This document shows, in pieces, positions 1 to 8,122 of a DNA stretch of 14,924 bases. Every line of letters starts with the position of its first letter. The first letter of the stretch is position 1. The translations under genes were made by a program, and so were the position numbers. Origin of the DNA: CAZDUS01 sp964535015 (lineage in GTDB: Bacteria > Verrucomicrobiota > Kiritimatiellia > CAIKKV01 > CAITUY01); NCBI GenBank assembly GCA_964535015.1, contig CAZHRU010000068.1, positions 1-14,924 on the forward strand. The letters are read 5' to 3'. The notes under the pieces were generated by a model. That model did no database searches. It saw only the letters and a program-made list of their open reading frames with translations, and was not told where the DNA came from.

Positions 1-2
1 GC

Positions 3-995
3 CCCACCACCAAGGCGTTCATGCTCCACTATAACTTCCCGCCCTATAGCGTCGGGGAAACGGGTCGTTTTGGCTCACCTGGGCGCCGCGAAATCGGCCA
101 CGGAAATCTCGCCGAGCGTTCGCTTGCCGAAGTCATGCCCAAGGATTACCCCTACACGGTACGCCTGGTCTCGGACATCATGGCATCCAACGGCTCCAGC
201 TCAATGGCTAGCGTCTGCGTCGGAACCCTCGCCCTGATGGATGCCGGCGTCCCCATCACCCGGCCCGTCGCCGGAATCTCCTGCGGCCTGTTCACCAGCC
301 CGGGTAAGGCGGTCACCGTCGTGGATATCCTCGGCGACGAGGATCACTGCGGCGATATGGACTTCAAGGTCGCCGGCACCCGCCAGGGCATCACCGGATT
401 CCAGCTCGACCTCAAGATCCGTGGCCTCGAGTGGGCAATCGTCGAGGAGGCGTTCGCGAAATGCCATGCGGCACGCATGAAGATTCTCGACTACATGGAG
501 AGCGTCATTGCCCAACCCCGCGCGGAACTTTCACCCTACGCCCCGCGTATCACCCAAATCAAGATCCCGGTCGACAAGATCGGCGAACTGATCGGCCCCG
601 GCGGCAAGAATATCCGCCGTATCACCGAAATCAGCGGCGCCCAGATCGACATCAACGATGATGGCACCGTGAAGATCTTCAGCACCCAGGCGACCGGTAT
701 GGAAATCGCCGTGCGCGAAGTCAGCATGATCACCGCGGAACCGGAAGAGGGCGCCATCTACAACGGCACCGTCACCGGCATCACGAAGTTCGGCGCCTTC
801 GTCGAGATCTTCCCCGGCCGCGACGGCCTGGTCCACATCAGCGAGTTGGCCGACGTCCACGTCAGAAACGTGGAGGATGTCTGCAAGGTCGGCGACCAGA
901 TGTGGGTCAAATGTATCGGCGTGGACGAAAAAGGCCGGGTCAAGTTGAGCCGGCGCGCGGCCATGGCTGAAAAGGACGCCGAAGCCGCCAAGTAG
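3..995 (+). CDS. pnp: Polynucleotide phosphorylase, C-terminal part (5' end outside window)
   Basis: This is the C-terminal part of PNPase, the phosphate-dependent 3'-5' exoribonuclease and polymerase of RNA turnover. The reading frame is open back to base 3 (residues PTTKAF precede the first Met at 21), so the gene begins before the window. Numbering from Met 21, the second RNase PH core carries the phosphate-binding SNGSSSMAS (56-64). The metal-site run DILGDEDHCGDMDFK (102-116) holds the equivalents of E. coli D486, D492 and K494. A KH domain follows (about 178-220, with the GPGG loop at 192-195), then an S1 RNA-binding domain (about 243-312), so the whole RNA-binding tail is intact. The final residues (AEKDAEAAK) form a short charged tail. 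A strong terminator lies just downstream, so this is the last gene of its transcript. The identity is very secure. Confidence 0.97.
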   Translation, partial: PTTKAFMLHYNFPPYSVGETGRFGSPGRREIGHGNLAERSLAEVMPKDYPYTVRLVSDIMASNGSSSMASVCVGTLALMDAGVPITRPVAGISCGLFTSPGKAVTVVDILGDEDHCGDMDFKVAGTRQGITGFQLDLKIRGLEWAIVEEAFAKCHAARMKILDYMESVIAQPRAELSPYAPRITQIKIPVDKIGELIGPGGKNIRRITEISGAQIDINDDGTVKIFSTQATGMEIAVREVSMITAEPEEGAIYNGTVTGITKFGAFVEIFPGRDGLVHISELADVHVRNVEDVCKVGDQMWVKCIGVDEKGRVKLSRRAAMAEKDAEAAK

Positions 996-1018
996 TGGAG
1001 TGAATGTTCGCTCTTCAG

Positions 1019-1055
1019 GCGCGCAGACGTGGAAACGTCCTGCGCGCTTTTTTTT
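1019..1055 (+). terminator. Rho-independent terminator of pnp
   Basis: The arm GCGCGCAG (1019-1026) pairs exactly with CTGCGCGC (1040-1047). Inside it ACGT pairs with ACGT around a GGAA tetraloop (1031-1034), with one bulged C at 1039. Eight T residues follow directly (1048-1055). The stem starts 24 bases after the pnp stop. The T run is only on the plus strand, so the hairpin should stop pnp transcription rather than the converging minus-strand operon. Confidence 0.92.
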
Positions 1056-1096
1056 GGACCCGCATGGCCAGGACCTCGGATCATCCTCACCAGTGA

Positions 1097-1963
1097 CTAC
1101 GGCGTCATCGCGGGAACCTTCAGACGGAACGCACGATTATAGGAGGGGGACTGGATGACAATCGGATCCTGCCCTGAAACGGCGGCTGCATTGGTCTCCA
1201 CTACCGCCGGCATCTCCTCCTCGCTGGCCGCACCCCCCGCCTTCGTCTGATCCTCGTCCGTCATGGCCGCCATCTCCGCCGCCGTCTCGACATTCATCCT
1301 CTCCAACTGGAGCGCCTCCGCGCGTTCCAATGCCTCATGCAACCGGCCAACCAAAACCGCATTCTCGATCTCCAGCGACGACAACTTGTCCTTGAGTAAA
1401 TCCAGCTCGGCATCACTGCGCTGCAACTTACTGGTCAGATTCGACGCCATCGTGGACTGCGCCTGGGTCAGACTGCTGTTCAAATCGTGCTTCAAGGCCG
1501 TCACTGACTGTTTAGCGCTTTCCGACATCTTTTTGATTTCCGCATCGGCACTTACGCGGGATGCCTCCACTTTCTGGTTCGCCGTACCGATATCCGCACG
1601 TAATTCCTGGATGCGCTCCCTCCCCATCCAAACCAACACCGCCGCGCTTACCGAAAACAACAACACCAGCAAAAGCGAAATCCAGAGAATCCGCGCCCGC
1701 GTGCGCCGCCGCTCCTGATCGAGAAACTCCCGAAATGCGTTCAGCACCGGCATGGAGTCTTCCGACAACGCCATGTCGGAAGCCAATACCGGCAGGTGCG
1801 ACCCCGCACGGTCCTGTATCGGCGGCAACGGCCTGGCGGCACCTGACGCGTGCGTATTCATCCGTTCGGACATCCGGGCCAGCGCCACCGCCTGCAGTCG
1901 CAAGACCTCATTCAGGTCGGGAGCCGCCGGTTCATCATCAGGTCTGTGTGTTTGTTGTGTCAT
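1097..1963 (-). CDS. Single-TM membrane protein with extracytoplasmic coiled coil, unknown function
   Basis: I do not recognise a family. The preferred start, ATG 1963, lies 2 bases after the upstream gene's stop and has GGCGGAA about 7 bases before it, giving 288 aa; ATG 1984 would add 7 residues and overlap the upstream gene. The N-terminal 80 residues are polar and probably disordered or helical. A basic stretch RRRTRAR (85-91) precedes one hydrophobic helix (about 92-113), which predicts an N-in topology. Residues 117-225 are heptad-like, rich in E, K, L and A, and predicted to be a coiled coil on the far side of the membrane. An acidic, Ala-rich linker (226-265) leads to a short conserved-looking end (PSYNRAFRLKVP). 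It is the last gene of the GNAT-dnaE-coiled-coil cluster. The shape suggests a scaffold or tether, but no enzymatic motif is visible. Confidence 0.82.
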   Translation of the reverse strand: MTQQTHRPDDEPAAPDLNEVLRLQAVALARMSERMNTHASGAARPLPPIQDRAGSHLPVLASDMALSEDSMPVLNAFREFLDQERRRTRARILWISLLLVLLFSVSAAVLVWMGRERIQELRADIGTANQKVEASRVSADAEIKKMSESAKQSVTALKHDLNSSLTQAQSTMASNLTSKLQRSDAELDLLKDKLSSLEIENAVLVGRLHEALERAEALQLERMNVETAAEMAAMTDEDQTKAGGAASEEEMPAVVETNAAAVSGQDPIVIQSPSYNRAFRLKVPAMTP

Positions 1964-1965
1964 GG

Positions 1966-3921
1966 TTATTTCCGCCGGAACCATTTCTTCGCCGATCCCT
2001 GTTTGCCGTCACCGGACTGCGACAGGGTCTCCCATTTTTTCAACTCGGACCGCAACTGGGCTTCCACCGTGTTCAGAAGCGGATGCCCCTTGGTATGCAC
2101 TGGCTCCGGCCGCGCCCCCGCGGTCCGACCATCCCCCCCGGGATGAATGACCTCCGGCTCCACGACGACGACCTGCCCCATCGCCGTCTCAAGTTCCTCG
2201 ATCCTCATCTTCAGGTCAGCCTCGCGCTCCTCGGCTTTCTTCCGCATCACCCGTAGTTGGGCCTCACGCTGTTCGACTTCACCCAACGCCTGCTGGAGCA
2301 TACCCGCCGTCGCCTTGACATCCTGGTGGAGCTGTGTGACCCGGGTCTGGGTGTCTTTCTTGAAATCCTCATGGTTCGTGCGCAGATTGTCGAGTGCGTA
2401 GCGCAACGTCTGCTTCTCCGCCGTCGACTCCTGCAACGCCTCCCGCAACGCCGTCAACTGCTCCGTCACTGGCGCAGTGGCGCCGGGCAAATCCCGTCCC
2501 GGCGGTTCTGATCCAACCGGATGCGTGCCCGCCAGCCAATTGACCTTGCCCGCCCCCCCTTCCATCGGCAGACGGTTATCCGCCGTCCGTCCGCTCGAAT
2601 AGGCCATCATAATGCCGCTCAGGTCGCGCTGCACAGACTCCAATTGGTCACGCAACCGGCGCTCCACTTCCACAGCCTCCTTACGCGCCTCCGTCGTTTG
2701 GTGTTGCGCCTGGGTCAACAGTTCCCGCGATTCCAGAACCCGCCGCCCGGACGTATCGGCTTCGCGCTTAAGCGCCGTGAGCCGGGACGCCATCTCCACC
2801 TCCCGGGCCTCGGCCTTCTGGCGATACTCCGCCATATCAGCATCCCGTTGACGCAGCAATTCATCAAATTTCTTCACGTCATCGAGTACCTGCCGGAAAC
2901 GGGATTCCCACTCGCCAATCTCCGCCTTGAGTTGCTCAATCCCCGCCTGTTTGTCCGCCTCCGTCTTCTGCCGGTCCGAACGCTCAACCTCAATCTCATG
3001 CGCCAACGTCTGGATACGCTCCTTAAGCGCCTTCTCCTGGGTGGCCCCTTGCTCCTTGGCCGCCTTTTCCCTTGCGATTGCCAGAGTCAATTCATCCCTG
3101 ACTTTCCGCGACTCAACCTCGGCCGCCGTCAGCCGCTCGCACCATTCCACCTGCCGCTTCTCACCCTCAGCCACCTGCGCACGCAGCAGATCAACCTGTT
3201 GCACCATTTCCGCCTGTCGCCGATTCCCCTCGTCAAGAAGGCGGACCGCCTCCAGCACTTGCTTCTCGGACTCCCTAAGCAACCCTCTGGCGGACTCAAC
3301 ATCGGCGAGCAACCGTTTGTTTTCCCGTGCATGTGCCTCCGCCACCCCCGCAACCTTCTCCCGCTCGGCTAGATAGCGCTGGCTTTCACCCACCAACCGG
3401 ATGTGCGCCGCCAATTCACCCTCCGCCTTGCCCAACCGGTCCAGCAGTTCCTTCACCTGGCCGTCCCGGGCCGCCAGCGCCACCTCATCCCTGCGCCGCC
3501 ACTCGTGAATCACCCCCAGCAATTCCGTCGCCAGTTTGCCCGTGCTTGCCAGCAGAACCCTTGACTCATCCACCAGCAAGGGTAAAAGCGTGTCGTCCAC
3601 CCGCCCGGTCCGCCCACCGTTGTGCTCAATCACCGGCATTCCGCGCGGCAACGATCCCTCAAGCATCAATGTCCAGATCGCCAGCAGATTCAGAGGGCCA
3701 TAGTTCGTCCCATCGGAAAGCTGAACCGTCCAGTTGAGACGCAGTTCCGGGATCGCTTCGGCCGGCTTCCATGTCTTCCCGTCCAGCGATATCCGGCACC
3801 CCGGAATCACCCGGGCATCCGCAGCCCAGGTACACAGCGTAACCACATCCACGGGGCCGTAAATCGTCCCGTCGGGCGTCTTCACAAACCGCTGGCCAAC
3901 CGAATCCACTGCCGTTTCCAC
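1966..3921 (-). CDS. GYF_2-like domain and long coiled-coil protein, unknown function
   Basis: A protein of about 651 aa with two parts. The N-terminus holds two GYF_2/DUF4339-like units: residues 11-59, with DGTIYGP and later DGKTWKPAE, and residues 64-101, with DGTNYGP. These small folds usually act as binding modules. The rest is two long heptad-rich segments (about 130-440 and 485-585), split by a Gly/Pro-rich hinge (443-483). It ends in a basic tail, KKWFRRK. There is no signal peptide or TM segment, so it is likely cytoplasmic. The frame runs upstream to a TTG at 3993 that would overlap dnaE, but that start is weak. GTG 3921 (GAGGG 8 bases upstream) puts the start just before the first domain; GTG 3930 is an alternative. 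It sits between dnaE and a TM coiled-coil protein, so a partnership with the latter is plausible but inferred. Confidence 0.85.
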   Translation of the reverse strand: METAVDSVGQRFVKTPDGTIYGPVDVVTLCTWAADARVIPGCRISLDGKTWKPAEAIPELRLNWTVQLSDGTNYGPLNLLAIWTLMLEGSLPRGMPVIEHNGGRTGRVDDTLLPLLVDESRVLLASTGKLATELLGVIHEWRRRDEVALAARDGQVKELLDRLGKAEGELAAHIRLVGESQRYLAEREKVAGVAEAHARENKRLLADVESARGLLRESEKQVLEAVRLLDEGNRRQAEMVQQVDLLRAQVAEGEKRQVEWCERLTAAEVESRKVRDELTLAIAREKAAKEQGATQEKALKERIQTLAHEIEVERSDRQKTEADKQAGIEQLKAEIGEWESRFRQVLDDVKKFDELLRQRDADMAEYRQKAEAREVEMASRLTALKREADTSGRRVLESRELLTQAQHQTTEARKEAVEVERRLRDQLESVQRDLSGIMMAYSSGRTADNRLPMEGGAGKVNWLAGTHPVGSEPPGRDLPGATAPVTEQLTALREALQESTAEKQTLRYALDNLRTNHEDFKKDTQTRVTQLHQDVKATAGMLQQALGEVEQREAQLRVMRKKAEEREADLKMRIEELETAMGQVVVVEPEVIHPGGDGRTAGARPEPVHTKGHPLLNTVEAQLRSELKKWETLSQSGDGKQGSAKKWFRRK

Positions 3922-3974
3922 GTGCCTCACCCTCTCCTGTTTCACTGATTGATCCGGACCCCACCCACGCAAAA

Positions 3975-6900
3975 TTAACCGCCCCCATCCCAACCGTCTT
4001 CACCGCCGCGAAATCTCGTCTTGCGCGGCTTGCGGCAGGCCACCGGGTTAACCGCCACGTACACATGCTCTTCCCCCACCAGGCGCTCCACCTCCTGAAT
4101 CAGGGTTTCATCACAGGTCACTCTATAGGAGCCATCGGTATCAAGGAAGACCTTTTCTCCACCCTGAAATTGCAGGCAGATCTTAACCGGAGTCCGGCCG
4201 GGATGCAGCGCCAGCCGGTCGCGCACCTTCTCCAGGACTCCCTGCTCCGCCTGGCTGGAGGTCACATGAATTCCCATGTGATCGGCAAACAACCGGGGCG
4301 TCTCCTCAAGCGGATATATTTCACTGGCAAGAATCTTGACGGCCGACTCCTCTTTCCTGACTTCACCGCAAACCATCACGGCTCGGTCGGGCGCCAGAAC
4401 CTCCCGGTTGTCCCGGTAGGCTTCCGGATAAACCACCACCTCCACATTGCCGTCAAGGTCCTCCAGCCGGAAGACCGCCATCGGATCCTTTTTCCTGGTA
4501 AATCGCTGCGTCAATCCCCCGATCAACCCGCCCAGCCGGGTCTGACTCCCGTCCTCCAACCCCGGCAACCCCTCCACAGTGGTTAGTTGATACCGTTTGA
4601 GGACCCCTTCGTACTGACTGAGGGGATGACCGCTCATATAGACCCCCAGTAACTCCCGCTCACCGATCAGCAACTCGCTTTCATGCCACGGCTCCACTTC
4701 CGGGATCTGGCCGTCATGCAACGTCTGCGCCGCCCCTCCCCCCATCATGTCAAACAGGTTCCCCTGCCCCGACGCCTTGTCGCGCAACGCTGCCGCCGCC
4801 CGGTTCATGGCGAAATCCACTCCGTTGAACCGGCGGGCACGGTGTATATCACCGATATCAAAAGCCCCGCACCGGATCAGGCTTTCAAGCGTCTTCTTGT
4901 TGACCGCCTGCCCCTGGACCCGCGAGCAGAAATCCATCATCCCCAGATACGGGCCGCGCGCCCTCGCCTCGACCACCTCCCGCGCCGCGCCCTCCCCGAC
5001 ATTCTTGATCCCCGCCAACCCGTACCGGATCCCGCCCTTGACCGGCTTGAACCGCACTTCACTTTCATTGACATGCGGCGGAAGAATCTCCAGTCCCATC
5101 GCCCGGCATTCGTTGATGAAAATCGGAATCTTATCCAGGTTCCCCATTTCACTCGACAACAGGGCCGCCATAAACTCCTCGGGATAGTGCGCCTTCAAAT
5201 ACGCCGTCTGAAAGGCCACCACACTGTAAGCCGCACTGTGCGACTTGTTGAATCCGTAGCCGGCGAACTTTTCAATGTCCGCAAAAATCTCGCCCGCCTT
5301 CTTGGCGGGAATCTGATGGGTCGCCGCACACCCGTCGATAAACTTGGCCCGCATCTTGGCCATTTCCTCAGGCTTCTTCTTGCCAATCGCCCGGCGCAGC
5401 AGATCGGCCATGCCGAGCGAAAACCCCGCCAATACGTTGGCCACCCGCTGCACCTGCTCCTGGTAGACCATGTACCCGTAGGTCTCCTTCAAAACAGGCT
5501 CCATCAGCGGATGGGCATATTCAATAGGCTCCCGGCCATGCTTGCGATTGATGTAACTGTCAATAAACTGCATCGCCCCGGGCCGGTACAGGGCGTTCAT
5601 GGCAATGAGCTCCTCAATCATCGTCGGCCCCAGTTTGCTCAGCAAATCGCGCATCCCCCCGCTTTCAAACTGGAATACCCCCACCGCATCCCCCCGCTGC
5701 AACAACTCGTAGGTCAACGTGTCATCCACCGGAATCTTGTCAATGTCCACCGCCTCGCCGCGGGTCCGTTTGATCAGCTCCACGGCTTCCTGTATGACCG
5801 TAAGCGTCTTGAGCCCCAGGAAGTCCATCTTCAGCAGACCGATCTTGCCAATCGGTTCCATCGAGTACTGCGTGATCGTCTGCCCTTCCTTATCCCTCGC
5901 CAGCGGCACAATTTCGATCAACGGCTTCTCGCCAATCACCACTCCGGCGGCGTGGGTCCCCGCATTGCGGAATAATCCCTCCAGCACAAAACCGTAATCC
6001 AGGATGCGCTTGCAGTTCTCGTTGGTCTCATAGGCCTTCTTGAACTCCGGATTGATCTCCATCGCCTTTTTCAGCGTGATCTTGGGATCCTCTGGCACCA
6101 GTTTGGCCAACCGGTCACACTCGGAAAAGGGAAGTTCCAACACGCGTCCCACGTCCCGGATCACCGTCTTCGCCCCCAACGACCCAAAGGTGATGATCTG
6201 GGCACAGTTCTCCCGCCCATATTTTTCCTTCACGTACTCAATCACTTCGCCACGCCGGGTCTGGCAGAAATCAATATCGAAATCAGGCGGCGAAACGCGC
6301 TCCGGATTCAGGAAGCGCTCAAAGATCAACCCGTACCGTAACGGATCAATTCCCGTGATGCCCAGCAGATAGGCCACCAGACTGCCCGCGCCCGATCCGC
6401 GCCCCGGCCCCACCGGAATGCCGTTCGTCTTGGCAAAACGAATGAAATCCCAGACCACCAGGAAGTAGTTGATGAATCCGGTCTTCTCAATGATGCCCAG
6501 TTCATACCGGTACCGGTCCACCAGTTCCTTCTCGCGGTCATTCTTGGGACGGTCGGGATTCTCAACCCCGTACAACCGCTGTAATCCCTCCACGCATAGT
6601 TTGAGCAGATAACCCTTCTGCGTATGCGGTTTCGGGACCTCATAGATCGGAAAATGCAGCACATCGAACGTCATCTGCACATTGCAGCGTTCGGCAATCC
6701 GCACCGTGTTGCTGATGGATTCCGGGACCTCCCGGAATAACTGGGCCATCTCGTCGCCCGTCTTGAAATAGAACTCGTCCGAGGCGTACCGCATCCGCTT
6801 CGGATCACTCAGCACCGTCTGCGTCTGGAGACACAACAGCACTTCGTGCGCCTTGGCATGCTCCCGCTTGAGGTAGTGCACGTCGTTGGTCGCCACCAGC

Positions 6901-7505
6901 CCCAACCCCGTCTTCTTCGCCAATCCCACCATCGCCCGGTTGGCCTTGCGTTGCTCAGGAATCATGTGGTCCTGGATTTCCAGGAAGAACCGGTCCTTCC
7001 CGAAAATATCGGCATACGTGCCGGCAATCGCCAAGGCCCCCTTTTCGTCGTCATCCACCAACCGGCAAGGGACCTCGCCCTTCAGACAGGCACTCATCCC
7101 GATCAGCCCTTCCGCGTACTTGGCCAGAATCTCCTTGTCGACGCGCGGCTTGTAGTAAAACCCCTCCAGATGCGCCAGACTGACCAACCGGACCAGATTG
7201 CGATACCCCACTTCGTTGGTCGCCAGTAGCACCAGATGGTTTGCGTGCGAGCGGGCCGACGTTTCCGTCTTGCGATCGAACCGGCTGCCCTCCGTGATGT
7301 AGACCTCGCACCCGATGATCGCCTTCACCCCCTTGTCCTTCGCCGCCTGGTAAAAGGGAATGACCCCGTACATCACCCCATGGTCCGTGAGCGCCACCGC
7401 CGGCATCGCCTGCTCGGACGCCGCCGCCACCATGTCCGCAACCCGACAGGCCCCATCCAGCATGCTGTACTCGGAATGGCAGTGCAAATGAACGAACGGC
7501 TTCAT
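3975..7505 (-). CDS. dnaE: DNA polymerase III alpha subunit (DnaE1 type)
   Basis: Replicative C-family DNA polymerase, 1176 aa from ATG 7505; GTG 7514, overlapping the previous stop, would add three residues. In ATG numbering, the PHP domain (about 1-270) starts with HLHCHSEYSMLDG. It keeps all nine metal ligands known from mycobacterial DnaE1: H8, H10, D17, H42, E67, H90, C140, D208 and H210. The palm has PDFDIDF, with catalytic D410 and D412, and a third aspartate, D561, in LLKMDFLGLK. The VGPGRGSGAGSLVAY motif lies at about 365-378. A helix-hairpin-helix region (about 827-848) and an OB fold (about 990-1065) follow. The length matches the DnaE1 family (about 1150-1200 aa), and it is complete. 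The end is an unusual Gly/Asp-rich tail (RFRGGEDGWDGGG). It is the second gene of the minus-strand cluster. Confidence 0.98.
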   Translation of the reverse strand: MKPFVHLHCHSEYSMLDGACRVADMVAAASEQAMPAVALTDHGVMYGVIPFYQAAKDKGVKAIIGCEVYITEGSRFDRKTETSARSHANHLVLLATNEVGYRNLVRLVSLAHLEGFYYKPRVDKEILAKYAEGLIGMSACLKGEVPCRLVDDDEKGALAIAGTYADIFGKDRFFLEIQDHMIPEQRKANRAMVGLAKKTGLGLVATNDVHYLKREHAKAHEVLLCLQTQTVLSDPKRMRYASDEFYFKTGDEMAQLFREVPESISNTVRIAERCNVQMTFDVLHFPIYEVPKPHTQKGYLLKLCVEGLQRLYGVENPDRPKNDREKELVDRYRYELGIIEKTGFINYFLVVWDFIRFAKTNGIPVGPGRGSGAGSLVAYLLGITGIDPLRYGLIFERFLNPERVSPPDFDIDFCQTRRGEVIEYVKEKYGRENCAQIITFGSLGAKTVIRDVGRVLELPFSECDRLAKLVPEDPKITLKKAMEINPEFKKAYETNENCKRILDYGFVLEGLFRNAGTHAAGVVIGEKPLIEIVPLARDKEGQTITQYSMEPIGKIGLLKMDFLGLKTLTVIQEAVELIKRTRGEAVDIDKIPVDDTLTYELLQRGDAVGVFQFESGGMRDLLSKLGPTMIEELIAMNALYRPGAMQFIDSYINRKHGREPIEYAHPLMEPVLKETYGYMVYQEQVQRVANVLAGFSLGMADLLRRAIGKKKPEEMAKMRAKFIDGCAATHQIPAKKAGEIFADIEKFAGYGFNKSHSAAYSVVAFQTAYLKAHYPEEFMAALLSSEMGNLDKIPIFINECRAMGLEILPPHVNESEVRFKPVKGGIRYGLAGIKNVGEGAAREVVEARARGPYLGMMDFCSRVQGQAVNKKTLESLIRCGAFDIGDIHRARRFNGVDFAMNRAAAALRDKASGQGNLFDMMGGGAAQTLHDGQIPEVEPWHESELLIGERELLGVYMSGHPLSQYEGVLKRYQLTTVEGLPGLEDGSQTRLGGLIGGLTQRFTRKKDPMAVFRLEDLDGNVEVVVYPEAYRDNREVLAPDRAVMVCGEVRKEESAVKILASEIYPLEETPRLFADHMGIHVTSSQAEQGVLEKVRDRLALHPGRTPVKICLQFQGGEKVFLDTDGSYRVTCDETLIQEVERLVGEEHVYVAVNPVACRKPRKTRFRGGEDGWDGGG

Positions 7506-7510
7506 GGCGG

Positions 7511-8002
7511 TCACAGGTCCATGGCCATGGCCACTTCAGGACACGTAAACGGCGAATCGTACTTGGCGCAGTTGATACACCCCATATACAACTTGTGCAT
7601 CAGGCTGGCCTTGGGGACCTCATGAAACCCCATCTTCTCGAAAAATGCCGGCGTAAACGTCAGAACAATGATCTGCGACGGAGCCAACACCTTGATCCGC
7701 TTGATGGCCGCGTCAATCAACGAACGCCCGACTCCCCTGCCCTGAAGCGTCCGCGCCACGGAAACCGACTTGATTTCCACCGAAGGATGCCGGGCATGCC
7801 CGATCTCAGGCAGGATGGACCACGAAACTGTCCCCACCACCTTGCCACCCTTCTCACAGACCATGAACCGGTCGATGTTCTGGGCAATGTCGGTCAGCGG
7901 CCTCGCCAGCAGTTCCTTGGGATACGCCTTGATCAAAGTGTAAATGGCGTCCAGATCGGTAAAGCCGGCATTTCGAACAAAGTAAGATCGTTTGGTTTTC
8001 AC
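7511..8002 (-). CDS. GNAT N-acetyltransferase, short ArgA-like (N-acetylglutamate synthase type)
   Basis: A 163-aa acetyl-CoA-dependent N-acetyltransferase. The acetyl-CoA loop is QGRGVGRSLI (87-96), preceded by the core strand VEIKSVSVA (75-83). The segment FTPAFFEKMGFHEV (116-129) and a C-terminal CINC (142-145) plus C154 resemble the stand-alone ArgA-like acetyltransferases, which lack the amino-acid-kinase domain of E. coli ArgA. Family knowledge therefore suggests acetylation of glutamate in arginine synthesis, but the substrate cannot be read from sequence. No arginine genes are nearby. The only usable start is GTG 8002, because an in-frame stop lies 15 bases further upstream; no clear ribosome-binding site precedes it. 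Its TGA stop (7511-7513) lies 5 bases before the dnaE ATG and overlaps a possible dnaE GTG, implying translational coupling. Confidence 0.9.
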   Translation of the reverse strand: MKTKRSYFVRNAGFTDLDAIYTLIKAYPKELLARPLTDIAQNIDRFMVCEKGGKVVGTVSWSILPEIGHARHPSVEIKSVSVARTLQGRGVGRSLIDAAIKRIKVLAPSQIIVLTFTPAFFEKMGFHEVPKASLMHKLYMGCINCAKYDSPFTCPEVAMAMDL

Positions 8003-8015
8003 ACGGCACAGGATA

Positions 8016-8035
8016 CTTCACCACGCTTCACCACG
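8016..8035. repeat. Two tandem 10-base repeats upstream of the GNAT gene
   Basis: The 10-mer CTTCACCACG occurs twice without a gap (8016-8025 and 8026-8035), within 35 bases upstream of the GNAT start on the minus strand. It could be a simple duplication or part of an operator. Nothing else supports a function. Confidence 0.5.
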
Positions 8036-8040
8036 CCAAG

Positions 8041-8072
8041 AAAAAGATTACCCCCCGGCGCCTGAACCGGGG
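8041..8072 (-). terminator. Possible weak terminator of the small upstream gene
   Basis: CCCCGG (8053-8058) pairs with CCGGGG (8067-8072) over an 8-base loop. On the minus strand a T run (complement of 8041-8045) follows, but it starts about 7 bases after the stem. It lies between the 73-aa gene and the GNAT gene. The distance of the T run from the stem makes this a weak call. Confidence 0.35.
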
Positions 8073-8122
8073 CATCTCCGGGCGTTGGCGCTGCTGTCGC
8101 CCGAGGTCCGCACCGCTTCACT

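Noticed and set aside
2521..3372. A 283-codon open frame on the plus strand
   Set aside because: It is antisense to the coiled-coil gene; Arg/Leu/Pro-rich composition and no ribosome-binding site.
3922..3993. N-terminal extension of the coiled-coil protein to TTG 3993
   Set aside because: It would use a rare start codon, overlap dnaE by 19 bases, and add residues without similarity to the GYF_2-like start.
4683..5975. A 430-codon open frame on the plus strand
   Set aside because: It is antisense to dnaE, whose motifs are complete. The predicted protein is Arg/Pro/His-rich, as expected for a shadow in GC-rich DNA.
8003..8122. Possible tRNA in the GC-rich gap
   Set aside because: No acceptor stem, anticodon arm or standard T-loop could be built on either strand; only a weak hairpin is visible.
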